In this document: positions 27,284 through 35,493 of the stretch, piece by piece
Position numbering within the stretch: the first letter of the stretch is position 1
Layout: each line of letters begins with the position of its first letter
Source of the DNA: Acidobacteriota bacterium
Lineage (GTDB): Bacteria; Acidobacteriota; Thermoanaerobaculia; Multivoradales; Multivoraceae
Length of the DNA: 64,000 bases
Assembly: GCA_029263415.1 (NCBI GenBank)
Contig: JAJCXN010000041.1
Coordinates: 205,338-269,337 of the forward strand
Direction of reading: 5' to 3'
Position numbers and translations under genes: made by a program
The notes under the pieces: model-generated
What the model saw: only the letters and a program-made list of their open reading frames with translations
Told to the model about the DNA's origin: nothing
The model's database searches: none

Positions 27284-30048
27284 TGGCCTTCATGCTCGCC
27301 AGTGATGGGCTGTCCCTCGACCTGAGTCTGATCGCTCAGGTAGTGCTGCGGTCGACCTTGGTCCTGCTCGGAACTGCCGTCGTATTGGTGGTGCTTAGGC
27401 ACGGGAACGCTCGACGTCGGTCGCTGTTACTTGCAGTTGCGTCGATCGCTCTGTTGGTCGTCTTGGCTCTTTCGGTCTGGGGCCAGAGCGGCGCGTGGAG
27501 CGGCTTGCGCATTGAGCTGCCGATGGCAGAACCGGTGGTTGTGGCGCCTTCGGCGGAGGACAAAGAGTCGTTGGAACAGGGCCTGGCGCCGCCGTTGGGC
27601 ACGGCATCGGGCGAGACACTGTGCGAGCGCGGCTGCGGCCCGATGGATCGGACTGATCTTGCAGGGTCTGGAGGGACGAGCGTGGCGGCGCAAGGCGCAA
27701 TCTCCGAGGGGCTCGCAATAAACGCTGGTGGAGTCGAGAACAGCCGCGGTCACTTGGCTCGACCGACGTTGGGTCAGGTGGCCTTGGGGGTTTGGTTGCT
27801 AGGAGTGCTTCTCTTGCTGATCAGGCTGCTTGTTGGGGTCCAGCGACTTCAGGCGATCTCAGCGTCCGCGACCATTGCTCCGGAGGTTATGCAGACTGCC
27901 TTGCGCCGGCTTTGCGGCAAGGCTCTAGCCAACGATCCTCCGCGATTTCTGCTCAGTCAAGCGAGTGCTGTGCCAATGACCTGGGGAGTGAATTCACGGC
28001 TGCTCGGGCCAGCCACGATCGCGCTACCGCATAGCGCACTCAATTGGTCGCAGCAACGTCTCGAGGTGGTGCTATTGCACGAGCTTGGGCACATCAGACG
28101 TGGTGACTGGGCGGCGCGAATGGTGACCCGCCTGGTCCGTTGCTTCTACTGGTGGCATCCGCTGGTGCACCTGGCTTGCGCGCGATTGGAGCTCGAACAA
28201 GAACTGGCCTGTGACGAGTGGGTGGCACAAAGGGTACGCCCCAGCCACTACGCGCAACATCTTCTGAGTCTCCACGATGACCTACTTGTGCAACGGCCAC
28301 TGGCGTTTGCCATGGCCTTGCCAATGCTCTCGAAACGACAGTTAGAAAGGCGAATGATGAATATCCTCGATCCGTCAGTCCTGCGCAAGTCGGCAGGTAG
28401 AACTGCGCTCCTGCTTGCACTTTGCTTTGTGTTCTTAGTTGCTGCTGTGCAACCAGAAGTCGTGAGGCGTACGGTGCTGCCGGTCGAAGTGATGCCTGAG
28501 CGAATCGAGCGGGTGCCGCTTGAGCCAGTTCCCGCTGTGCTGTCCAAACTTGCCCCTCGGGCCCCGGTCGCTCGCTGGTCTCAGCCCGCGAGGCCGCCGA
28601 TTGCCACGGCAGCGCCTGCGCTTGTGCCAGAAGCCAGTGCGCCCGTCCTGCCTTCATCCGCGCCGACCCCAGTGCCGACCCCAGTGCCGACCCCAGTGCC
28701 GGCGCTCGCGCCATGGGCCGCGTCTGTCCGCCCTGCGTCCAAAGCGCCTCGAGTACAAGCAACCGTGCCAGCGGCGCAGCTGAACCTGGTCGCCCCATTG
28801 GTCGCGCCAGCAGCGCTCGCGCCAGGCCAGCCGGTGTGGCCTGCGCAACTTGCTCCGTCCGTAGCGCTTGTGCCTCAAGCATGGGCTCAGGTGAGTTCCT
28901 CGACACCGGTGCTGTCGGCATATCCCGCGGTCGTACAGACCCCGAGAGCTGAACGCGAACTGACTGCCGAGGAGAGAAAACGTGCCAAAGAGCTAGCGGC
29001 TCGCGTAGCGGAACTTAGGGCTCACATGGACCGGCTCCAAGCTGATAGCGAAGAGCAACGCAATCAAATGAAGAGGCAGAGCCAGGACCTCAGAAGTGCC
29101 GTCGAAGCCCAGCGTCGAGAGTTGAAAAGAACTCTTGAGTCTGACGAGCGACAACTCGGCGAAGAACAAAGCTCCGCGCGGCGCGCGTACGAGCAGGAAC
29201 TGCAGAAGTTAGAGATCGACCGCCGATTGCGAGCGCGTGAGATGGCTGCTGCGCTTGAAGGAGAACGGGCGGAACTGCGTCGGGAGTTGGAGCGGGTGAG
29301 TCGGACCGCCCGGAGCGACGCGGAAGTCCTCAGAGAACGCGCTGAGGAGGCTCAACAGCGTGTACTCCAGGTGTCGAAAGAGCTGGAGCTGAAGGCGCAG
29401 GTGATGGCCAAGGAGTCTCGAACGGCCCGGGCGAAGCTCCTAGGAGAGCTAGAGGCCAAGGTTGCTGGTGATCGAGATCGCGCCTTGCAGCAGCGAAAAG
29501 AGATGCTCGGGCGCCTAGCGGCCGAGGGCGCCGATCGGCAGCGAGCCGTCGAAGAGCTCCAGCGCAACCTTGGGCCCCGGCGGCAAGAGATGGAGAAAGT
29601 CGCACGCGAACTGGAACGAGCACACCGCGAACTCTCGAGCCTGAAGCGCCAGGGGCTGGTCCGTGGGCCGCAACCGAACCAGCGCTCGATCCAAGCAGCG
29701 CCGAGGGCGCCAGCTCGGTTGGCATCGCGTGAGGTCGATCCACTATTGCGCGAGGCGGTAGAAGACGTTCTCAGTGAGGAAGCGTTGGGATTGGGAGTCA
29801 GCGACGGCCAGGTTGCGGCAGCCACTGATGAGGTTCTCCAAGCGTTGTCAATCAATCGGCGTATCGACAGGCACGACGGCGTTGGAGAAGAGCACGTCTA
29901 TGTTGTGGGTTCGCCTGCTGAGGTCCGAGACCGTTTGACCGGAGCATGGTCTGAACTGCTCTTTGAGGTGGCGGGAACGGAGCGAGAGCAGTCGATCAAG
30001 TCGGCGATACAGCGCCTCGGGTACGAGTTGTTGGAGATCCGTCTGTAG
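27280..30048 (+). CDS. BlaR1-type M56 membrane metallopeptidase with long coiled-coil C-terminus
   Basis: 922 residues. Membrane helices lie near 10-35, 48-68, 167-188 and 375-393. The zinc site is HELGH (267-271) in LLHELGHIRRGDW, with a further acidic ligand expected in LEQELACDEWVA. In place of the penicillin-sensor domain of BlaR1 there is a Pro/Ala-rich stretch with three exact PTPV units (~462-473), then a highly charged coiled coil (~561-794, Arg/Glu/Gln-rich), and a C-terminal globular part ending IQRLGYELLEIRL. It should cut or trigger loss of the co-encoded repressor. The outer coiled coil suggests sensing of a large or surface-associated signal; this is inference. Confidence 0.88.
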   Translation: MMAFMLASDGLSLDLSLIAQVVLRSTLVLLGTAVVLVVLRHGNARRRSLLLAVASIALLVVLALSVWGQSGAWSGLRIELPMAEPVVVAPSAEDKESLEQGLAPPLGTASGETLCERGCGPMDRTDLAGSGGTSVAAQGAISEGLAINAGGVENSRGHLARPTLGQVALGVWLLGVLLLLIRLLVGVQRLQAISASATIAPEVMQTALRRLCGKALANDPPRFLLSQASAVPMTWGVNSRLLGPATIALPHSALNWSQQRLEVVLLHELGHIRRGDWAARMVTRLVRCFYWWHPLVHLACARLELEQELACDEWVAQRVRPSHYAQHLLSLHDDLLVQRPLAFAMALPMLSKRQLERRMMNILDPSVLRKSAGRTALLLALCFVFLVAAVQPEVVRRTVLPVEVMPERIERVPLEPVPAVLSKLAPRAPVARWSQPARPPIATAAPALVPEASAPVLPSSAPTPVPTPVPTPVPALAPWAASVRPASKAPRVQATVPAAQLNLVAPLVAPAALAPGQPVWPAQLAPSVALVPQAWAQVSSSTPVLSAYPAVVQTPRAERELTAEERKRAKELAARVAELRAHMDRLQADSEEQRNQMKRQSQDLRSAVEAQRRELKRTLESDERQLGEEQSSARRAYEQELQKLEIDRRLRAREMAAALEGERAELRRELERVSRTARSDAEVLRERAEEAQQRVLQVSKELELKAQVMAKESRTARAKLLGELEAKVAGDRDRALQQRKEMLGRLAAEGADRQRAVEELQRNLGPRRQEMEKVARELERAHRELSSLKRQGLVRGPQPNQRSIQAAPRAPARLASREVDPLLREAVEDVLSEEALGLGVSDGQVAAATDEVLQALSINRRIDRHDGVGEEHVYVVGSPAEVRDRLTGAWSELLFEVAGTEREQSIKSAIQRLGYELLEIRL
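28663..28698 (+). repeat. three exact 12-base repeats inside the M56 gene
   Basis: CCGACCCCAGTG is repeated three times in tandem, in frame, encoding three PTPV units within a proline-rich linker. Exact copies suggest recent slippage expansion. Confidence 0.9.
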
Positions 30049-30074
30049 AGGTTGAATCCCGCTACGGTCGGATT

Positions 30075-30120
30075 CGGGGTCTCGGGCGCCAGCAATGAAC
30101 CGGATTGGCGCTAGACCCCG
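30075..30120 (+). terminator. large hairpin after the BlaI/M56 operon
   Basis: CGGGGTCT (30075-30082) pairs with AGACCCCG (30113-30120) and, inside, GCGCCA pairs with TGGCGC. It starts 26 bases after the M56 stop. A T-run is poor, so it may act as a terminator or a 3-prime end stabiliser. Confidence 0.5.
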
Positions 30121-30267
30121 TATCTGTCGTACTGGCGTAGCCTAAGGGTGTAGGTGGCTCTCAAGGGGTCGCGTTGAAATTCAGTGGGCGCGCTGGCAGA
30201 CTCTAGCCTTCGTGCAGGCACCCTGACCTCTCCAGCTCTGCACTCGACCATCGAGGAGAACCAGCCA

Positions 30268-30702
30268 ATGTTCGCCAATCAAGCTTTGTCGTTCAGTCCA
30301 TCGTTTCGCCGTACGAGCGCCATCGCAGGAGTTGCCATGCTGGCGATCATCCTCTGTGCTTCTGCAGTCTCAGCCTCCGGCTCCTCGCGCGGTGGCGTGA
30401 CCGCCGGACCTACCGGTCCCGCCTCGGACCCTTTCTTGGCAACACACATCGTCAAGGCCACCGTGGTCGCCGTTGATGCTGAGACTGGCAGGTTCACCAT
30501 CCGTGACTTGCGTACCGAAACGCTGCACGAACTCTCGTTTCACCCAGAGCTGTCGATGCGGGCTAAGAAAAAGAAAGATTTCGGTGGTCGTCGCAACCTG
30601 ACTGCCGCTGACATCGCTGCCGGCCAGATCATCAAGCTGACTGTCCGCGACGCCGACGGTGCGGTCCTTAGGCTCCGAGTTGAAGGCTCGGTCGAAACCT
30701 AG
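30268..30702 (+). CDS. small secreted protein of unknown function
   Basis: 144 residues from ATG 30268, which has GAGGAG about ten bases upstream; an in-frame GTG at 30184 adds residues ahead of the signal peptide and is less likely. The N-terminus RRTSAIAGVAMLAIILCASAVSASG is a signal peptide. The mature part has a beta-rich pattern (ATVVAVDAETGRFTIRDL, IIKLTVRDADGAVLRLRVEG) similar in outline to DUF5666-like or OB-type small domains, and a basic patch AKKKKDFGGRR. I do not recognise the family with confidence. It stands alone after the M56 operon's hairpin. Confidence 0.7.
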   Translation: MFANQALSFSPSFRRTSAIAGVAMLAIILCASAVSASGSSRGGVTAGPTGPASDPFLATHIVKATVVAVDAETGRFTIRDLRTETLHELSFHPELSMRAKKKKDFGGRRNLTAADIAAGQIIKLTVRDADGAVLRLRVEGSVET

Positions 30703-30783
30703 CTTCCCTCGAAGCCAACCGGGGCAGCAGGGAGATTTGGTCGGTAGAGGAATCTTGCACTACGCTTGGGTTTGCAACGAGGC

Positions 30784-32010
30784 TTAGGTTGTGCTGAATC
30801 TTTGAAGCATCCATTGCTTCAAAGACTGGGTATGCCGTTCACCTGCTTGTGAAACGAGCCAAGCTACGCAATTGCACAGCACCAGGGCGATCGCGACCAG
30901 CATTGGTGGCGCGAACTGCTCCCGGAGGTCGTAGAGCACGGTCAGTACCGAGAAATGGGTCAAGTAGAGGGTGAACGAGTAACCTGCACCGGTTCGTATC
31001 GCGCGCACTAGGGGCTTGTCGGTGACCTTGCCCGCTTCACCTTGAGCGGTCTCCCGTGCTCGCGAACCGAGGAGTAAGAAGAGAAGTGCTGAGGCACTGA
31101 GGATGGCGAATGGCAGGTCAAGGCCGAAGTGCGATCGATGCGGAGCGATTGCTACGGCTGCAAAAGCGAGCAGGCTGAACACCGCAGCTCCGAAGCGTGC
31201 AGCGACCCCGAGACGAGGCGACACTCGGCTTCGCAGTACTTTCCAGGCGAGGAAGACCAGCCAGCCCAAGATCCAGACCACCACGATTCGATCGCCGGTT
31301 CCACCGTTGAGATTGTGCGCCACCGAGAGGCCTGCGATCGCCGCAAGCGTCAATGCGGGGATGGTCAGTGCCCTGAAGGCGACTACGCCAAAGAGCATGT
31401 AGATCCACCATTCAACTGCGAGGCTCCACAATGGATCGCCGGTGCCAAAGATCGGAATCGTAAGACCGTTCAGTGCAGCGGCCGGATACTCCTGCAGATG
31501 AAGCGCGTTGGCCATCCAAACCCAAACAGCGGAGGTGTTCGAGCCTGGCGGGTAGTCAGTCTCGAAAGCTTGAAAGGGCAAGAGATCGACGACGGCTATG
31601 AAGAGTAGCGCAGGTAGAAGCGCCGCGTAGATACGCCCGCTTCGGTCGATCAAGTAGCGGCTGAATCCATAGCCTGGCACTGGGTTGGTTGCGGCCCCCA
31701 ATGCTGCCGAGCGCTTCCGGTCGACCGAGTACGGGATCAGGAAGCCCGACAGCAAGAAAAATACAACAACGCCGAGTCGTTGGATCTGCACGTGCGAGGG
31801 GTCGTTGAGACTGGAGAACCAGCCAAAGAAATCGAACGCATGGCCGAGCAGGACCACCTGCGCTGCGAGCAGGCGCAGTGCGTCCAACCACAGCGAATCG
31901 TTGTCCGAGAGGACGGGTCCATCGCTAGGTGGATCGAGTGACCGTAAGGGTTGGGTGCTGCCGTCGGCCTTCTTCAGTGGACCGTCCCGTGGTGTTTCAC
32001 CCGTCGCCAT
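30784..32010 (-). CDS. acyltransferase-3 family membrane protein
   Basis: 408 residues from the ATG at 32010, overlapping the end of the glycosyltransferase gene by 37 bases; the frame runs on to 32262 but that part is antisense-like shadow. The family core is clear: DALRLLAAQVVLLGHAFDFF (with the conserved Arg and His), FFLLSGFLIPYS, SLAVEWWIYMLFG, and about ten hydrophobic helices ending in FTLYLTHFSVL and a basic C-terminus. Such proteins move acetyl or other acyl groups onto surface sugars across the inner membrane. Coupling to a GT-C glycosyltransferase suggests modification of a glycan or glycolipid. Confidence 0.85.
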   Translation of the reverse strand: MATGETPRDGPLKKADGSTQPLRSLDPPSDGPVLSDNDSLWLDALRLLAAQVVLLGHAFDFFGWFSSLNDPSHVQIQRLGVVVFFLLSGFLIPYSVDRKRSAALGAATNPVPGYGFSRYLIDRSGRIYAALLPALLFIAVVDLLPFQAFETDYPPGSNTSAVWVWMANALHLQEYPAAALNGLTIPIFGTGDPLWSLAVEWWIYMLFGVVAFRALTIPALTLAAIAGLSVAHNLNGGTGDRIVVVWILGWLVFLAWKVLRSRVSPRLGVAARFGAAVFSLLAFAAVAIAPHRSHFGLDLPFAILSASALLFLLLGSRARETAQGEAGKVTDKPLVRAIRTGAGYSFTLYLTHFSVLTVLYDLREQFAPPMLVAIALVLCNCVAWLVSQAGERHTQSLKQWMLQRFSTT

Positions 32011-33413
32011 CTCCACCACAGCCACGCCGAGAACATGACCCCAAACTCGATGGCGAGCACCCAGGGTGCTTCGTTTCCGTTGATGTAGATGCCGTAGGAA
32101 AGGACTGCTGCGGCGGTGACAGTGATCCAAGGCCAGGCCTGAATTAGCACGGCCAGGGGCAACAATGCGATCAAGTACCAGGGCATGACCGTAGCCGAGA
32201 ACAGCATGAAAAGGGCGCCGATGATGAACCAGTCGCGCGCGATTGCGTTCAGCGCGAAGCATTCGCCGCGGTGGGCCTTTGTACGTTTCGAGAGGGCGAA
32301 CCAGCTCGTCGCTGCGACAGCGCCTAGGCTTAAGAGCAAGTGCACGAGATCAGGAACGGCGCGGCCGCCAGTGCCGAAAGCTTCAGCGAGTTGCTCGATT
32401 GCCAGCCACGGACCGGGATTGAACACCCATTCCGAAGTGAAGGTTCGAAAGGCCTGGGCCAGCTGGCTGAGTTCATGACGAAACGGCCAGTAGCCGGCCA
32501 GCAAACCGACTGGAAGTGGCCACCACGCTTGCCACCGGGTCCGCAGGAGCAGCGCTGGCGTGAACAGAATGGGCCACAGCTTGATCAAGACCGCGGCAGT
32601 TAGAGCGCTGATCGCGAGGGTGCCTCGTTTGGAGCTGACCGCGAAGAGCGCAACACAGAGTGTAGGGACCAACAGACCATCGACGTGACCCGAGCCAGCC
32701 ACCTCCTTGATCAAGAGTGGATTCCACGCCAACAGCAGGACTAGCTGGGGTGATCGACCGGTCCGAGCGAGTAGCAGCGCGAAGACCCAGCACCCCAGAA
32801 ACTCGAGAGATGCCAACAGCGTCTTCCAGACCAAGACGCTACCTGGTACCAGCTGATGACTCAGCGCGTACGCGGCCAGTGCGAGCGGCGGGTAGATCGA
32901 CTGGTACTCGCCGTACGACATTCGGTCGAGCACATCCCACCAAGGCCCGCTGTCAACCAGTTCTTCGGCCCATAATTCGCCCTCATCCGCTGCTCGGACT
33001 AAGGCGCTCGGCGACCAAACATAGGGGCTGATTCCGGCTGCCATCACGTGGCCATCCCATAGGTAGCGCCAGACGTCGTTGTCCCAAAGCAAGAACGACT
33101 GGTAGCCCGCCTCCTCACCGCCGAGATCGAGGCGCAGTTGGTCCATCGGTTGCTCCGGAGTGATTCCTGCTGGAAGCAGTGCGACGCGAAACAACAAGGC
33201 CCACAGCAAGATCGGGCCGGTTCGGCCAGCAGTTGCATCTTGGGGCTTCGCCTGTTCGCTCGCGATCGTCCGAAAGCAGAGCCAACTGTAGGGAACAAAG
33301 AGCAACAACCACAGCGATAGGCCTGCGACGACGCGCATGGGGCTCCCGTCGCTGGCGAGCCAAACCATGACGACGTAGCCGATCAGACTGAGTGAACCGA
33401 GTGCGTGAATCAT
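31974..33413 (-). CDS. GT-C fold membrane glycosyltransferase (mannosyltransferase-like)
   Basis: 479 residues from the ATG at 33413 (MIHALGSLSLIGYVV); the frame opens up to 33524. About a dozen hydrophobic helices are visible. DNDVWRYLWDGHVMAAGISPYVW and the later EYQSIYPPLALAAYA are the acidic first-loop signature and the YPP motif found in polyprenyl-phosphate-dependent glycosyltransferases of the GT87 or DUF2029-like type. KEVAGSGHVDGLLVPTL and VLIKLWPILFTPALL also fit. It would transfer a sugar from a lipid-linked donor outside the membrane. Translation appears coupled to the acyltransferase-3 gene. Confidence 0.8.
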   Translation of the reverse strand: MIHALGSLSLIGYVVMVWLASDGSPMRVVAGLSLWLLLFVPYSWLCFRTIASEQAKPQDATAGRTGPILLWALLFRVALLPAGITPEQPMDQLRLDLGGEEAGYQSFLLWDNDVWRYLWDGHVMAAGISPYVWSPSALVRAADEGELWAEELVDSGPWWDVLDRMSYGEYQSIYPPLALAAYALSHQLVPGSVLVWKTLLASLEFLGCWVFALLLARTGRSPQLVLLLAWNPLLIKEVAGSGHVDGLLVPTLCVALFAVSSKRGTLAISALTAAVLIKLWPILFTPALLLRTRWQAWWPLPVGLLAGYWPFRHELSQLAQAFRTFTSEWVFNPGPWLAIEQLAEAFGTGGRAVPDLVHLLLSLGAVAATSWFALSKRTKAHRGECFALNAIARDWFIIGALFMLFSATVMPWYLIALLPLAVLIQAWPWITVTAAAVLSYGIYINGNEAPWVLAIEFGVMFSAWLWWRWRRVKHHGTVH

Positions 33414-33581
33414 AGGGGCCGACAGTCTACGAGGATGTGGTGAGCACCGCAGTGGCTCGATCTTGGTACCCTGGGCGTCCAGAACCACTGAATCAATCTT
33501 TGCGGTCGCGAACATGGACGGCACCTGCTGTCCTGCTGATACGACTGGAGAAGGAGCTAAGGCCTTATCTCTCTTTCACTC

Positions 33582-35081
33582 TTGAGCGTCTCGTCCCTCG
33601 CCTCTAACTCTGCAGCATCGTTGCTGGCCGCGGTCAAGCCGACCGGAATCGACGCGGCGCTTGACCGCGCCATGGCGCCCATCGCTGCTTGGGTGTACAA
33701 GGTTGTTTTCTTCAGCGTGCCGTTGGGTGACACTGAATTGCCGCTAATCGTTGTTTGGCTGATCGTTGGCGCAATCTGGTTCACCGGCTACTTCCGCTTC
33801 ATCAACATTCGCGGCTTCGGGCACGCTCTACGACTGGTGAGCGGCAAGGAGGCGTCGTCGAAAGACCCAGGGGAAGTCAGTCACTTCAGAGCCTTGACCA
33901 CCGCGGTCTCTGGCACGGTGGGAGTGGGTAACATCGCAGCAGTGGCCATCCTGGTTTCGGTGGCAGGACCCGGAGCCACCTTTTGGTTGGTGATCGCGGG
34001 CTTCTTGGGGATGTCGACCAAGTTTGTCGAGTGCACCCTTGGTGTGAAGTACCGCATCGAAAACGCCGATGGATCGGTCTCGGGCGGCCCCATGTTTTAC
34101 ATCGACAAAGGGCTTGCCGCTCTGGGCCGCCCTCGGCTAGGTCGATCTCTAGCGATCTACTACGCGATCTGCCTGATGATCGGCTGCTTGGGAATCGGCT
34201 GCATGTTTCAGTCGAACCAGGCCTATGTGCAATTTCGCAATGTCACCGGTGGCGAGGCCAGTTTCTTCGCCGACCGCGCCTGGTTGTTCGGACTGCTCCT
34301 GGCGGCTGTGGTCGGGCTAGTGATTGTGGGTGGGATCCGCAGTATCTCGCGGGTGACCAGCAAGCTCGTACCGTTCATGGCGGCGCTCTACGTGATTGGG
34401 GCACTGATTGTGATCGGCGCCAACTTCAGCAAGCTTCCCGAAGCGTTCGGGGCAATCATCAGCGGCGCCTTCACCCCATTGGGTGTGGCGGGTGGCTTTT
34501 TCGGCGTGATGATCATGGGCTTCAGACGGGCGGTTTTCTCCAACGAGGCTGGCATTGGTTCCTCATCGGTGGCGCATGCTGCCGTCCGCACAAAGGAGCC
34601 GGTCACCGAAGGCTATGTCTCGATGCTCGAACCGTTCATCGACACGGTGGTGATCTGCACGTTGACCTCGCTGGTGATCACCTTGACTGTGTGGGAACCG
34701 GGCATGATTGGCGGCGCCGCATCTGGCGTTGAACTCACCTCGAGTGCCTTCGCGAGCGTGGTCTCTTGGTTTCCTTACCCGCTAGCGGTGGTGGTGATTC
34801 TGTTTGCCTTTTCCACCATGATCTCGTGGGCTTACTACGGCCAGTCCGCATTCGTCTACCTGTTCGGTGCTGGCAAGCGAGGCAAGCTCGGGTTCAACGC
34901 GTTCTTCTGTGTCTTCGTACTGCTCGGCTGTACCACGCAGATGACGCAAATCATCGACTTCTCGGACTCACTGGTGTTCGCTATGGCCTTGGCCAACATC
35001 TTGGCGCTCTACTTCCTGGGCCCCGTGGTCAAGGAGGAACTGGCCGGCTACTGGAGCAGGCGCAACGCACGAGGGGTCTAG
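33582..35081 (+). CDS. sodium:alanine symporter (AGCS family)
   Basis: 499 residues. The family signatures are present: FINIRGFGHALRLVSGK, SHFRALTTAVSGTVGVGNIAAVAI, GGPMFYIDKGL, GFRRAVFSNEAGIGSSSVAHAA, and about eleven membrane helices. It co-transports alanine or glycine with Na+ into the cell. The start is a TTG with no close Shine-Dalgarno (AAGGAG lies about 25 bases up), so the true start could be another codon within the first 30 residues. It is divergent from the glycosyltransferase gene. Confidence 0.9.
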   Translation: MSVSSLASNSAASLLAAVKPTGIDAALDRAMAPIAAWVYKVVFFSVPLGDTELPLIVVWLIVGAIWFTGYFRFINIRGFGHALRLVSGKEASSKDPGEVSHFRALTTAVSGTVGVGNIAAVAILVSVAGPGATFWLVIAGFLGMSTKFVECTLGVKYRIENADGSVSGGPMFYIDKGLAALGRPRLGRSLAIYYAICLMIGCLGIGCMFQSNQAYVQFRNVTGGEASFFADRAWLFGLLLAAVVGLVIVGGIRSISRVTSKLVPFMAALYVIGALIVIGANFSKLPEAFGAIISGAFTPLGVAGGFFGVMIMGFRRAVFSNEAGIGSSSVAHAAVRTKEPVTEGYVSMLEPFIDTVVICTLTSLVITLTVWEPGMIGGAASGVELTSSAFASVVSWFPYPLAVVVILFAFSTMISWAYYGQSAFVYLFGAGKRGKLGFNAFFCVFVLLGCTTQMTQIIDFSDSLVFAMALANILALYFLGPVVKEELAGYWSRRNARGV

Positions 35082-35125
35082 CGGTTGGTTTGAGTGCGAA
35101 GCTGCTAGTCGCGAGAGCCCGCTCG

Positions 35126-35467
35126 TCAGCGAAGAGCGAAGTAGCTAGCCGCAAGAGCGATCAACGCGGTGCTCAGACAGAAGACCGTGAGATTCAGAAA
35201 GAAACCGATGCGGCCAGTGGCTGTGTGCTGACGCCCCGCCAGCAGTGCGCAACCGATGCCCAGTAGCGAGACCACAGGCACCGCAAGGAAGGCCAAAACT
35301 GGGCGGTGGGTAACCGGCCCCCAGTTTGGGAGGTCCTCAGGCAGTAGGCGGACTGCGAACTGGGTCGTCAAGGACAGAACGAGGAGACCCAGTGAGATCA
35401 GCCCCCAAACTTCACGCAGCCTTACCGAGTCGTAGGCCTTCTCGTGAATGTTGGTGGTCGTCGACAT
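35126..35467 (-). CDS. small membrane protein of unknown function
   Basis: 113 residues from ATG 35467 (MSTTTNIHEKAYDSVRLREVWG). Three hydrophobic segments follow (GLISLGLLVLSLTTQFAVRLL; VLAFLAVPVVSLLGIGCALLAG; IGFFLNLTVFCLSTALIALAA). No family is recognised. It begins 26 bases after the stop of the three-domain hydrolase/VTT/ATP-grasp gene, on the same strand, and is the last gene of that operon. Confidence 0.7.
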   Translation of the reverse strand: MSTTTNIHEKAYDSVRLREVWGLISLGLLVLSLTTQFAVRLLPEDLPNWGPVTHRPVLAFLAVPVVSLLGIGCALLAGRQHTATGRIGFFLNLTVFCLSTALIALAASYFALR

Positions 35468-35493
35468 GGTAGTTGGGAATGATAGCGGTCCAT

